Source: Halobaculum sp. XH14 (lineage in GTDB: Archaea; Halobacteriota; Halobacteria; Halobacteriales; Haloferacaceae). Taken from it: a DNA stretch of 64,000 bases. The position numbers and the translations under genes were made by a program. Below the pieces are notes generated by a model that worked only from the letters and a program-made list of their open reading frames with translations, did no database searches and was not told the DNA's origin. Of this stretch, positions 50,818 through 59,335 are shown in pieces; within the stretch, counting starts at the first letter, position 1; the number at the start of each line of letters is the position of its first letter. Location of the stretch: positions 124,001-188,000 of the forward strand of contig NZ_CP134949.1 in assembly GCF_032116555.1 (NCBI RefSeq). The letters are read 5' to 3'.

Positions 50818-51747
50818 ATGGCAGATTTGCAAACCCAGGCGGAAGAGATACACGAGCAGTTTTCGGACCATCTGGACGTCCCCGTCGAGGAGGTCGAGGA
50901 GAAACTCGACGCGCTCGTCACCGAGTACAGCGTTCCCGTCGAGGAGGCGCGCCGCAGCGTCGTGAACTCCTACCTCGACGAGGCGGGGATGGAACGCGAC
51001 GAACTCGGCCCCGGCGGGGCTGAAGAGGCGCTCGTCGGCGAGATCGACGAGGACGAACGGTGGGTCGACCTCCGGGTGAAGGTTGCGGACCTCTGGGACC
51101 CCGGCCACGATTCCATCGCGCAGGTGGGCCTGCTCGGCGACGAGTCGGGCACCATCAAGTTCGTCGCCTTCGAGACGAGCGAACTCCCGGAACTCGAGGA
51201 GGGCACGAGCTACGCGCTGGGCAACGTCGTCACCGACGAGTACCAGGGCAACTACTCGGTGAAGCTGAACAAGACGACCACCATCACGGAGCTCGACGAG
51301 GAGATCGAGGTCGGCGACGACTCGACCGAGGTCGAGGGTGCGCTGGTGGACATCCAGTCCGGCTCCGGGCTCATCAAGCGCTGCCCCGAGGAGGACTGCA
51401 CCCGGGTGCTCCAGAACGGCCGCTGTAGCGAGCACGGCCAGGTCGACGGCGAGTTCGACCTGCGAATCAAGGCCGTCCTCGACGACGGCGAGTCCGTCCA
51501 GGAGGTCATCTTCGACGAGGAGGCGACGACCGACCTGACGGGCATCACGCTCGAGGAGGCCAAGGAGATGGCACAGGACGCCCTCGACACGACGGTCGTC
51601 GGCGAGGAGATGGCGGACCAGGTCGTCGGGCGCTACTACTGCGTCCGCGGGCCGACGTTCGGCCGCTACGTGCTCGTCGACGAGTTCGAGACGCTGGCCG
51701 GGCCGGCGGATGCCGAGGACGTGCTGATCAAAGCGAGGTCGATGTAG
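50818..51747 (+). CDS. rpa3: Single-stranded DNA-binding protein RPA3
   Basis: Replication protein A of the haloarchaeal RPA3 class, binding single-stranded DNA in replication and repair. The 309-aa product has a helical N-terminus (VPVEEVEEKLDALVTEYSVP), an OB-fold at about 75-160 (GTIKFVAFETSELPELEEGT) and a C4/C3H zinc finger RCPEEDCTRVLQNGRCSEHG (about 184-203), then a C-terminal RPA domain with YYCVRGPTFGRYVLVDEFET. The ATG at 50818 is supported by a Shine-Dalgarno site; the ATG at 50779 would be leaderless and add 13 residues. The partner gene follows at once. Confidence 0.93.
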   Translation: MADLQTQAEEIHEQFSDHLDVPVEEVEEKLDALVTEYSVPVEEARRSVVNSYLDEAGMERDELGPGGAEEALVGEIDEDERWVDLRVKVADLWDPGHDSIAQVGLLGDESGTIKFVAFETSELPELEEGTSYALGNVVTDEYQGNYSVKLNKTTTITELDEEIEVGDDSTEVEGALVDIQSGSGLIKRCPEEDCTRVLQNGRCSEHGQVDGEFDLRIKAVLDDGESVQEVIFDEEATTDLTGITLEEAKEMAQDALDTTVVGEEMADQVVGRYYCVRGPTFGRYVLVDEFETLAGPADAEDVLIKARSM

Positions 51748-52350
51748 ATGTCAGGAAACGTTCCCATGCGGGAGGTCGCCCGACGGGCGTTCGCCCGCGA
51801 GTACAACGACGCCAGCTACACGTTCAAGGAGTCCGACGACGAGCGCGCGCCGCTCTACTTGCTCCTCCCGACGGGGGAGCGGGCGAACCGCGTGTTCCTC
51901 GTCGGCACGCTCACCGAGAAGGAGGACGTGGGCGAGGACAGCGAGTACTGGCGCGGCCGCATCGTCGATCCGACTGGCACGTTCTTCACCTACGCCGGGC
52001 AGTACCAGCCCGAGGCAGCGAGCGCACTCCGGGAACTGGAGCCGCCGGCCTACGTCGCGGTGGTCGGCAAGCCGCGGACGTACGAGACCGACGACGGCAG
52101 CGTCAACGTCTCGGTCCGGCCGGAATCCATCTCGGCGGTCGACGCCGAGACCCGCGACCGCTGGGTCGTCGAGACGGCCCGCCGGACGCTCGAACGCGTC
52201 GAGGCGTTCGACGACGAGGGCAACGAGTACGCGCTGATGGCCCGCGAGGAGTACGACCTCCCGATGGAGGAGTACACCGACGCCGCCATCGCCGCGCTCG
52301 AATCGCTCGACGCCGGCGACGAACTCGAGGAGGAAGAGGCGCCCGCGTAG
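51748..52350 (+). CDS. rpap3: RPA-associated protein
   Basis: A 200-aa OB-fold protein of COG3390, always next to an rpa gene; in Haloferax RPAP3 is specific for RPA3. It starts directly after the rpa3 stop. MREVARRAFAREYNDASYTF (7-26) and RVFLVGTLTEKEDV lead into the OB strands GRIVDPTGTFFTYAGQYQPE (about 71-90) and YVAVVGKPRTYETDDGSVNV (about 101-120); an acidic helical C-terminus ends EEEEAPA. It is thought to assist RPA assembly or function. A nine-T tract follows the operon. Confidence 0.93.
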   Translation: MSGNVPMREVARRAFAREYNDASYTFKESDDERAPLYLLLPTGERANRVFLVGTLTEKEDVGEDSEYWRGRIVDPTGTFFTYAGQYQPEAASALRELEPPAYVAVVGKPRTYETDDGSVNVSVRPESISAVDAETRDRWVVETARRTLERVEAFDDEGNEYALMAREEYDLPMEEYTDAAIAALESLDAGDELEEEEAPA

Positions 52351-52398
52351 GTCCGGTTCGGATCGCGCGACGTACGACTCCGCGTTCCCCCCACGCGG

Positions 52399-52407
52399 TT
52401 TTTTTTT
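52399..52407 (+). terminator. Nine-T terminator of rpa3-rpap3
   Basis: CCACGCGG followed by TTTTTTTTT, 49 bp after the rpap3 stop. It is the longest T-tract in the window and a typical archaeal terminator. Confidence 0.85.
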
Positions 52408-52450
52408 CGAACCGGCCGGCGGCGGGTTCGGACGCTTCCGGATGCGGTGG

Positions 52451-52552
52451 TGCGCGTGACGGCGAGCCCCCCTGTGGGGCTCGCAAACGCGTGCGAGGGA
52501 TGAGACGCGCAGCGAGCGTGCGAGCATCGCAATCAGTTGGGGAGGGTGTGGC
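52451..52552 (+). repeat. Second dispersed element, copy B
   Basis: GCGCGTGACGGCGAGCCCCC and on, with a perfect 9-bp hairpin GCGAGCCCC-CCTGT-GGGGCTCGC at 52462-52484, then ACGCGTGCGAGGGA, GAGCGTGCGAGCATCGCAATC and TTGGGGAGGG. It matches copy A at 47904 outside the stem. It occupies most of the 355-bp gap 52351-52705 with the terminator; the remainder has a CCTTTTCACC box near 52675 for the next gene. Confidence 0.7.
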
Positions 52553-52705
52553 CTGTAATCACCGCCAGCGACAGTAATCTGCTTCACAGCGAACCCCGCA
52601 ACGACGCTCGGCGGATCTACCAACTCCGTAACCCGTCGACGGAACTGAACGACATCACCGACGAACGCCCACTCCCTTTTCACCCCGGGGGTCCAAGCCC
52701 GGCGC

Positions 52706-53101
52706 ATGCGAGACGTCGAAGTCACGCGGTTCGTCGCGTCGTCGCCCCCGGAGGTACGCCGGAGCCTCACGCCGACGGCCGTCGTCGACGCCGAGGGGAG
52801 CTTCGACGTCCGCGAGGTGACCGAGACCGACGACGGGACCGTGCTGACCGCCGGCCGGATGGGGATGGAACTCACCTTCCGGTTCGAGGAGCGGGACGAC
52901 GGCCTCGTCTACGAGCAGGTCGAGGGGCCGCTCTCGACGCTCGAAACCACGATCACGGTCCGGCCGAAGAACGAGGGCGCGGAGCTGGTCGCCCGATCGA
53001 CCGTCGCCGTGGGCGGTCCCGACGTCGTGGACCGACTGGCCGCCTGGAAGCGACGCGGCGAACTGGAACGCGGGCTGCTGGTGCTCTCCAAACGGGTCTG
53101 A
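52706..53101 (+). CDS. SRPBCC-superfamily (polyketide cyclase-like) protein
   Basis: A 131-aa protein with the helix-grip fold pattern of SRPBCC/START-like proteins: DVEVTRFVASSPPEVRRSLT at the N-terminus, strands in the middle (LTFRFEERDDGLVYEQVEGP), and a long C-terminal helix VVDRLAAWKRRGELERGLLV. It is widely paralogous in haloarchaea and probably binds a hydrophobic ligand. No catalytic residues can be named. The ATG lies about 29 nt below CCTTTTC, fitting a leaderless transcript. Confidence 0.82.
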   Translation: MRDVEVTRFVASSPPEVRRSLTPTAVVDAEGSFDVREVTETDDGTVLTAGRMGMELTFRFEERDDGLVYEQVEGPLSTLETTITVRPKNEGAELVARSTVAVGGPDVVDRLAAWKRRGELERGLLVLSKRV

Positions 53102-53213
53102 CCCGACGTCGTCTCGGCCGAGCGCGGTGATGGTCCATCCGTGCCGATTCGGCCGTGCACGGACCGCGGACGACCGCTCCTGAATTGAAGTGGCACGCGA
53201 CGAGAGATCGGGC

Positions 53214-53448
53214 ATGGGGCTCGTTAGCACGGTCGTCGAGGCGTTCGCCGCCTCGACGCAGTCGGCGAACCGCGGCGAACCGCGGCGAGGGCGGCGAGGA
53301 GACCTCGGCGGGAGCGTACTGGTGTCACGACTGCGGCGAGCGGATTCGCGACGCCGACGTCGAGGGTGACACCCCGCCGGCGTGCCCCGACTGCGGCGAC
53401 GAGATGGCGTTCGAGTGCTCGGCCGCGTCGACCGGCTGCGCCTGCTGA
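53214..53448 (+). pseudogene. Zinc-ribbon small protein, broken by a 10-bp duplication
   Basis: ATG at 53214 opens MGLVSTVVEAFAASTQSANR, but the zinc-ribbon part (AYWCHDCGERIR, ACPDCGDEMAFE, ending STGCAC) is in the +1 frame. At 53263-53282 the 10-mer CGGCGAACCG is present twice; removing one copy joins both parts into one 74-codon frame with two CxxC pairs. The intact family is common in haloarchaea as I recall. It is either a recent pseudogene, a sequencing error, or phase-variable. Hairpin element copy 4 follows the stop within 10 bp. Confidence 0.75.
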
Positions 53449-53449
53449 T

Positions 53450-53672
53450 GGCCGATGAACCTGAACCTTCTTCACGGAAATCCTCTCTCGCTCGCTTCGT
53501 TCGCTCACTCGTCGACCCCCTGCAACACCCGTTCATGCCGAGGGATTCCTTTGGAAGCCCACTGCTGACGGAATCGAAGCTTTCCCGATCAAACTGCCCC
53601 GAGCGCGGTCGGCGCGGCGAACTCGCCTCCCCGGGTCACGGTACGACTGCTGGTGGCACCGCCGTCGGATTG
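53450..53672 (-). repeat. Multi-hairpin dispersed element, copy 4 (decayed)
   Basis: Same orientation as copy 2. The CCTGAACCTTCTT end, GTCGACCCCCTGCAACACCCGTTCATGCC-like centre (in parts), GGGATTCC-TTT-GGAAGCCC and GGTACGAC-TGCTGGTGGCACC start are recognisable. The stems that are perfect in copy 2 have mismatches here, so this copy seems to be degenerating. Confidence 0.7.
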
Positions 53673-53680
53673 CCGCACTC

Positions 53681-54961
53681 CTACAGCGCGATCGGATCGT
53701 CCGTCAGTTCCGGGAACGGGTTGTCGAACGACTCCCGGTCCTGGTCGAGTTCCGTCTCGGTGAGCAGGCAGTCCTCCAGCGCCGCCCGGACCGCCGGCTC
53801 GTCCATCTCGCGGCCGATGACGACCAGTTCGGTCCGCCGGTCGCCGAACTCCTCGTCCCACTCCACGTCGGGGTTCATCCGGCGCTGCATCTCCCGGCGC
53901 GACTCATCCATCGCGGCCATCCACTGCCGGTCGGGTTCGACCCGAACCGAGGGGCCGGCCTGACCCAGGAACAGCGCCGTCTCGTCCCGCCCGGCGACCC
54001 AGATGGTCCCCTTCGATCGGATCACTGAGTCGGGGAGGTCGCGGGCGAACGCCGCGAAGCGCTCGGGGTGGAACGGCCGGCGCGCGCGGAAGACGAACGA
54101 GTCCACGCCGTACTCCGACTGGGGCGTGTGGCGGTCGTGGTCGGCGTGGTCCGCGTCGCCGTCGTGTTCGCCGTGTTCGTCGCTGCCGCCCTCGCCGTGT
54201 TCGTGCCCATCGTCGCCGTGGTGGTGCCCCTCGGCGTGTTCGGCCGCCCGCTGCCAGGCGGCCGTCTCGCTCACCGTGTCCACGTCGAACAGCCCGGTCC
54301 CGAGCAGTTTGCCGGGGTCGACGGCGCCGTGGGTCGTCCGGACGATTCGCGCCCGGGGGTTGAGCGATTCGAGCAGGTCCTCGGTCCCCGCCAGCGCCGC
54401 CTCGTCCACGAGGTCGCACTTGTTCACGAGCAGCACGTCCGCACACTCGACCTGCCCGACGAGCAGGTCCGAGATGGGGCGCGTCTCGCCGTCCCGGCGT
54501 TCGGCCTGGCCGGGTCGCTTCCGACGAAGGTCCTCGGTCGTCACGAGGTCCTCCTCCGCGAGCGTCTCGCGGAACGTCTCCGCGTTGACGACGGTCGCGA
54601 GCGTGTCGAGGTCGTAGGGAGCCGAGGCGGCACCCGTGGTGAACAGTCGTGCGACCGGGGCCGGCTCGGAGATGCCCGACGACTCGACGACGAGGTGATC
54701 GAACTCGCGTTCGCGGGCGAGTTTGCTCACCGCCACCTCGAGGTCGTCCCGGAGGTCACAGCAGATACAGCCGTTCGAGAGCTCCGCGACGCCGTCCGCG
54801 CCGGCCTCGACGCGCTCGGCGTCGACGTTCACTTCTCCCATGTCGTTGACGAGGACGGCGATCCGTCGCCCCCCGGGGTTCGAGAGCAGGTGGTTCAGCG
54901 TCGTCGTCTTCCCCGCCCCGAGCGACCCGCTGAGTATCGTCACCGGCGTCCCGCCGTTCAT
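53681..54961 (-). CDS. CobW/COG0523 metallochaperone GTPase
   Basis: G3E GTPase of 426 aa that inserts metal, often zinc, into target proteins. GSLGAGKTT Walker A (about 12-20), the metal-binding CxCC in NGCICCDLRDD (63-73), VVESSGISEP (about 91-100) and NKCDLVDEA (about 178-186) are present. A His/Asp/Glu-rich loop (about 235-280, e.g. AEGHHHGDDGHEHGEGG) is a likely metal sensor or store. The CobW C-terminal domain follows (about 285-400). The ATG at 54961 is about 26 nt below TGATAAGTG. Six phased 11-bp repeats lie upstream, suggesting metal-responsive control. Confidence 0.92.
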   Translation of the reverse strand: MNGGTPVTILSGSLGAGKTTTLNHLLSNPGGRRIAVLVNDMGEVNVDAERVEAGADGVAELSNGCICCDLRDDLEVAVSKLAREREFDHLVVESSGISEPAPVARLFTTGAASAPYDLDTLATVVNAETFRETLAEEDLVTTEDLRRKRPGQAERRDGETRPISDLLVGQVECADVLLVNKCDLVDEAALAGTEDLLESLNPRARIVRTTHGAVDPGKLLGTGLFDVDTVSETAAWQRAAEHAEGHHHGDDGHEHGEGGSDEHGEHDGDADHADHDRHTPQSEYGVDSFVFRARRPFHPERFAAFARDLPDSVIRSKGTIWVAGRDETALFLGQAGPSVRVEPDRQWMAAMDESRREMQRRMNPDVEWDEEFGDRRTELVVIGREMDEPAVRAALEDCLLTETELDQDRESFDNPFPELTDDPIAL

Positions 54962-55014
54962 GTGTGGGACAGTAGCGTGGCCTACACTTATCAACCACGT
55001 TCCCCGGCCGCCGA

Positions 55015-55080
55015 CGCTGGGCCGGCGCTGTGCCAACGCTGTGCCGACGCTGGGCCGGCACTGTGCCGGCACTGTGCCGG
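55015..55080 (-). repeat. Six tandem 11-bp repeats upstream of the CobW gene
   Basis: Units CGCTGGGCCGG, CGCTGTGCCAA, CGCTGTGCCGA, CGCTGGGCCGG, CACTGTGCCGG and CACTGTGCCGG run without gaps. The 11-bp period is about one helical turn, so every copy presents the same face. They start about 55 bp above the CobW start and about 25 bp above its TATA-like box. Confidence 0.85.
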
Positions 55081-55187
55081 CGAACCCTCGTGGTCCGGTC
55101 AGCGACCGTTCGACGCGACCGCGTCGAGACCGGTCGAGCGCGTAAGATGCAGGTAACAATGGCCGAAACCGCAGTAGGAGGTCCCAC

Positions 55188-56021
55188 ATGCGAGCGCCAT
55201 CGAACGAGTTCCAGCCGTACCTCGCACCGGACGAGTCGCTCATCGACGCCGGTTCGGGGGCGCTCGTCACCGACGCGTATCGCAGAGAGGGGTCCATCGG
55301 CGTCACCGACCGCCGCCTGCTGTTCGTCTCCGAGGACGGCGAGTACGTGGACGTTACGCGGGCGGGCATCTCCTGGATCCGGAGCCAGCCCCGGACGTCG
55401 GTTTCGGCCCGGAGCCTCAGATGCCGGGGACTGGCGGTCGGCGGCGCGCTCGTCGCGCTGGTCGGCTTCCTCGCCGCGGCGGCCCTGACCGGGAGCGTCC
55501 TCGGCGCGGCGCTCGTCCTCGGCAGCGTCGGCGGGTTCGTGCTCGCGGAGTCCGTCCGGAGAACCGGCGTCGAGGCCATCCGGAACGCGGTAGCGAGGGT
55601 CGAACGACGACTCCCCGACGGGCTCGACCGGCCGGACTGGCTGGCGGACGCCGACCGGGTTCGGCAACGCGCCGTCGGCCGAGCGACCGACGACCGGCAA
55701 CTAGTCGTGCTCGGCATCTGCTGTCTCGCGCTGGGCGCGCTGATCGGCCCGGTCGCGCTCGCCGGGAGCCTGGCCGTGGTGCCCCTCACGCTCGTGACGC
55801 TCTGCGGGCTCGCGGCGGCCGAGTACGCCGCTCGACGCGAGCGGGAGCTGAAGGACGTCGGCGGAACCCGGCGACACGAGCGGGAGGTGGACATCCACCT
55901 CGTCGGGGGCAACACCGTGCGCCTCCGGGTCGACTCGGCCGAGCGGATCGACCACGCGCTGAGCAGGGTTCTCGGCGGCCGGAGGAACGAGCTCCCGGAC
56001 CCGGCGTCGCGTCGGGCCTGA
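55188..56021 (+). CDS. PH-domain-like membrane protein, haloarchaeal
   Basis: A 277-aa protein with an N-terminal bacterial PH-like domain (about 15-65: YLAPDESLIDAGSGALVTDA, then GVTDRRLLFVSEDGEYVDV), two hydrophobic segments (about 83-120), a charged central region (125-165), two more segments (about 170-210) and a C-terminal strand-rich tail DIHLVGGNTVRLRVDSAERI. Function is unknown; such proteins may scaffold membrane complexes. It has a strong Shine-Dalgarno GGAGGT 6 nt before the ATG, rare in this window. It is divergent from the CobW gene. Confidence 0.75.
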   Translation: MRAPSNEFQPYLAPDESLIDAGSGALVTDAYRREGSIGVTDRRLLFVSEDGEYVDVTRAGISWIRSQPRTSVSARSLRCRGLAVGGALVALVGFLAAAALTGSVLGAALVLGSVGGFVLAESVRRTGVEAIRNAVARVERRLPDGLDRPDWLADADRVRQRAVGRATDDRQLVVLGICCLALGALIGPVALAGSLAVVPLTLVTLCGLAAAEYAARRERELKDVGGTRRHEREVDIHLVGGNTVRLRVDSAERIDHALSRVLGGRRNELPDPASRRA

Positions 56022-56119
56022 TGGCCCCCCGGCGCTTCGAGCCGGACGGCCGTCGGCGACGAAGCGCCGGACGGGCGGGTCCCGATACCCTTTTGCACGG
56101 CCCCATGTCAGGTGCCCAC

Positions 56120-56416
56120 ATGGACCTGACTGACCGAATCGCCGCGTTCCGCGAGACGGTCGAGGAGTGGCTCAGGGGGCTCTATCACGGGATGATCTCC
56201 CACCCGGCGTACGAACTCATCGAGAAGGAGGCCGAGGACCAGGAGGACGCGTTCCTGCTCGCCTGCTTTCCCGACGCGTTCGGCATCCCCAGCCCGGTGT
56301 CGTACTACACGGCCGAGCTGCTCCCGTATCTCGGCGCGGAGTTCGAGCAGTGGGAGCGCCGGATGTGGGACCGCGGGTCGATGCTCGAACGGAAGGGCCA
56401 GCAGTACCACTTCTGA
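56120..56416 (+). CDS. Small acidic protein coupled to the ArsA-type ATPase
   Basis: A 98-aa soluble, helical protein I cannot assign. The core reads GLYHGMISHPAYELIEKEAE (about 20-39), DAFLLACFPDAFGIPSPVSY (about 43-62) and ELLPYLGAEFEQWERRM. The ATG at 56120 is 29 nt below CCTTTTGC, the spacing seen for other leaderless genes, which favours it over the ATG at 56105. Its TGA overlaps the ATG of the ATPase gene (TGATG), so they are translated together, and it is probably a partner protein. Confidence 0.75.
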   Translation: MDLTDRIAAFRETVEEWLRGLYHGMISHPAYELIEKEAEDQEDAFLLACFPDAFGIPSPVSYYTAELLPYLGAEFEQWERRMWDRGSMLERKGQQYHF

Positions 56417-57375
56417 TGGGACGATACGTGTTCTTCGGCGGCAAGGGCGGCGTCGGCAAGACGACCGTCTCCTCGGCGTACGCCCACAAGTGTGCGGGCG
56501 CGGACCTCGACACGCTGCTCGTCTCGACCGACCCGGCCCACAGCACCGCCGACGTGTTCGATCAGCGGTTCGACGACGACCCGACGCCCGTGGACGGCTA
56601 CGACTCGCTGGAGGTGATGGAGATCGACCCCGAGGAGGCCGTCGACGAGCACCTCATGGGGATCAAGCGCCAGCTCGGCGACCAGGTGAGCCCGGCGATC
56701 GTCAACGAGATCGACCGCCAGATCGAACTGGCCCACCAGACGCCGGGCGCACACGAGGCGGCGCTGTTCGACCGATTCATCGACGTGATGCGCGAGAGCG
56801 AGCACGACCGCGTCGTCTTCGACACCTCCCCGACCGGCGGGACGCTCCGCCTGCTGTCGCTGCCCGAGTACCTCGGCGGCTGGATCGACCGGCTGCTCTC
56901 GAAGCGCGAGAAGAGCGTCGACCTGTACGAGAAGTCCGCCATCGGCGGGCGAGAGCCGCGCCGAACCGCCGTCGGCGACCCGATCATCGCCCGCCTCCGC
57001 GAGCGGAAGGAGAACTTCGAGTTCGCCGGCGAGACGCTGCGCGAGGAGGCCGCGTTCTACCTCGTCGCCAACCCGGACGAGCTGTCGATCCGGGAGACGA
57101 GACGCGCCATCGCCAGCCTCGCCGAACGCGACCTCCAGGTCGCCGGCCTGGTGGCGAACCGCCTGACGCCCGAGCCGGAGCCCCACGAGGAGGGACGGGG
57201 GGCGCGGTTCCTCCGCGACCGCGTCGAGACCGAGCGCGAGCGCGTGCGGGAACTGGAGGAGACGTTCGACCCGCCGGTCGTCGCCAGGATCGAGACACGG
57301 GTCGCCGAGATCAAGGGCGACTTACTCGACGACGTCTCCCGCGAGCTCGACATCGCCGCCGATCTCGTCGCCTGA
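56416..57375 (+). CDS. ArsA/Get3-family ATPase
   Basis: A 319-aa single-domain member of the ArsA/TRC40 group. It has the deviant Walker A KGGVGKTT (10-17), the switch I region STDPAHSTADVFDQ (about 37-50), DTSPTGGTLRLLSLPEYLGG (about 136-155) and VANRLTPEPEP. Relatives act as arsenite pump ATPases or tail-anchored protein chaperones; no arsB or arsenic gene is nearby, so a chaperone role with the coupled 98-aa protein is as likely. The two conserved Cys of Get3 dimers are not evident. Confidence 0.88.
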   Translation: MGRYVFFGGKGGVGKTTVSSAYAHKCAGADLDTLLVSTDPAHSTADVFDQRFDDDPTPVDGYDSLEVMEIDPEEAVDEHLMGIKRQLGDQVSPAIVNEIDRQIELAHQTPGAHEAALFDRFIDVMRESEHDRVVFDTSPTGGTLRLLSLPEYLGGWIDRLLSKREKSVDLYEKSAIGGREPRRTAVGDPIIARLRERKENFEFAGETLREEAAFYLVANPDELSIRETRRAIASLAERDLQVAGLVANRLTPEPEPHEEGRGARFLRDRVETERERVRELEETFDPPVVARIETRVAEIKGDLLDDVSRELDIAADLVA

Positions 57376-57502
57376 GCCCCGGATCGCGGCCGTTTCGACC
57401 CACGGAACCTACTGTTCACGAGTAGGTGAGACCTGCCAGCGCGAATCAATCATCAACGAACGCAACATTTAATTGGCCTATATTCATGGGCCATACTGTA
57501 CC

Positions 57503-59335
57503 ATGGTACAAATTGCCGTCCTGGTCATCGCCTCGTTACTAACGTTCTCGGCGGGTTACCTCGCGTACTCGAGGTACCTGAGCCAGTTCGTCGAACTGGA
57601 CGAGGACGCGGAGACACCGGCGCACAAATACGAGGACGGGCAGGAGTACGTCCCGTCCAAGAAACCGGTACTCCTGGGGCATCACTATTCGAGCATCGCG
57701 GGCGGAGCACCAATCGTCGGGCCCATCACGGCGGGCGCGGCGTTCGGGTGGCTCCCGGCCATCGCGTGGATCGCCATCGGGAACCCCCTGATGGGCGCGG
57801 TCCACGACTTCATGGCGCTCTCGGCCAGCGTCCGGCACGAGGGCAAGTCGATCGGCTACATCGTCGGCGAGTACGTCGGCGAGCGCGGGAAGGACATGCT
57901 GCTGTGGTTCGCCTTCCTGACGATCATCCTCGTCATCGCCGTGTTCGCGCTGGTGGTCGGCGTCGTGTTCGACGCCTACCCGTCCTCGGCGACCGCGAGC
58001 ATGATCTACATCGCGCTGGCGCTCGTGTTCGGGGTGTACCTGTACCAGCTCGACCTCCCGTTCCTGCCCGGTGCTGTCGGGTTCGTCGCGCTCGTGTTCG
58101 GGGGCGTCTGGGTCGGGCTCCAGTACCCGGTCGCGCTGGTCGACACCGGCGCGCACTCGGCCGACACGATCCACCTGCTCGGCGCCGCGTCGGCCTGGGA
58201 CTGGCTGCCGCTCGCCGGGGCACAGAACGCCAACGTGGCCGCCTGGGTTCCGGTGATCGTCGTGTACGGCTTCGTCGCCAGCGTGCTCCCGGTCTGGATC
58301 CTGCTCCAGCCGCGTGACTTCCTCACGTCGAGCCTGCTGTACGTCGGCGTCGGCGGCATGCTGCTGGGCATCCTCGTCGCGACGGCCATCTCGGTGTTCG
58401 GCGGCGGCTTCTCGGTCGGCTACGCCGGGACGACCTACACCAGCCTCGAGACGAACCTCCCGGCGTTCCTCGGCTTCACGAGCGCGCTGGGGCCGATTTT
58501 CCCGTTCCTGTTCGTCACCATCGCGTGCGGGACGATCAGCGGGTTCCACTCGCTGGTCTCCTCGGGGACGACCGCGAAACAGCTGAACAACGAGACGGAC
58601 GCGCGCGACATCGGCTACGGCGCGATGCTCGGCGAGGGACTGCTCGCGACGACCGCCGTCGCGGCGCTGGCCATCATCGGTACGACCAACTTCGGTGCCG
58701 GCATCGTCGGCGCGCTCGCCAACTTCCCGGCCGGCGGCGCGGTGATGCTCGGGGCCGGCTTCGGCATCCCGACCGCTGCGGGGGCGGCGTTCATCGGCCT
58801 GGTGTTCGTCAGCTTCCTGCTGACCTCGACCGACACGGCCGTCCGGCTCGGCCGCTACATGTTCGAGGAGATCATCGGGACGCCCGAGACGAGCCTGGAG
58901 AAGACGACGACGAACCGCTACGTCAACGCGGGGCTCCTGCAGTGTCTCCCGGCGTACCTGCTCGTCGGCTCCGGCCAGTGGAGCAGCCTCTGGCCGCTGT
59001 TCGGCGGCGCGAATCAGACGCTCGCCGCGCTCGCGCTGCTGGCGGCGACGCTGTGGCTCGCCAACTGGGACGACAACAAGCAGCTCATCAGCACGGGCGT
59101 CCCGATGGCGCTGATGCTGGTGGTCACCATCACGGCGCTGCTGTGGATCGGGTTGTACCGCGCGCCGACGTCGCTGCTGGGCGCCGATACGCTCGTCAAC
59201 CAGATATCGTTCGCCATCCAGATCATCATCTCGCTCACGCTGGTGTATCTGGCCCTGTCGCTCGCGAAGCTGGGGTACGACAACATCCAGCAGGCGCGCG
59301 GTTCCCCGGGAGGGACCGCGCCGAGCGACGACTAG
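57503..59335 (+). CDS. cstA: CstA-family pyruvate/peptide transporter
   Basis: A 610-aa carbon-starvation-protein homologue with about 15 to 18 hydrophobic segments. Family stretches: KKPVLLGHHYSSIAGGAPIV (about 53-72), GPITAGAAFGWLPAIAWIAI, GAVHDFMALSASVRHEGKSI (about 96-115) and ISGFHSLVSSGTTAKQLNNE (about 345-364). E. coli CstA and BtsT import pyruvate or peptides. The ATG at 57503 is 28-30 nt below CATTTAATTG (57464-57473); the TTG at 57473 is a false extension. No regulator is adjacent. Confidence 0.92.
   Translation: MVQIAVLVIASLLTFSAGYLAYSRYLSQFVELDEDAETPAHKYEDGQEYVPSKKPVLLGHHYSSIAGGAPIVGPITAGAAFGWLPAIAWIAIGNPLMGAVHDFMALSASVRHEGKSIGYIVGEYVGERGKDMLLWFAFLTIILVIAVFALVVGVVFDAYPSSATASMIYIALALVFGVYLYQLDLPFLPGAVGFVALVFGGVWVGLQYPVALVDTGAHSADTIHLLGAASAWDWLPLAGAQNANVAAWVPVIVVYGFVASVLPVWILLQPRDFLTSSLLYVGVGGMLLGILVATAISVFGGGFSVGYAGTTYTSLETNLPAFLGFTSALGPIFPFLFVTIACGTISGFHSLVSSGTTAKQLNNETDARDIGYGAMLGEGLLATTAVAALAIIGTTNFGAGIVGALANFPAGGAVMLGAGFGIPTAAGAAFIGLVFVSFLLTSTDTAVRLGRYMFEEIIGTPETSLEKTTTNRYVNAGLLQCLPAYLLVGSGQWSSLWPLFGGANQTLAALALLAATLWLANWDDNKQLISTGVPMALMLVVTITALLWIGLYRAPTSLLGADTLVNQISFAIQIIISLTLVYLALSLAKLGYDNIQQARGSPGGTAPSDD

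Noticed and set aside
55015-55080. Short CRISPR or minisatellite within a gene
   Set aside because: Units of 11 bp abut without spacers, and no frame with typical composition spans them; position points to regulation.
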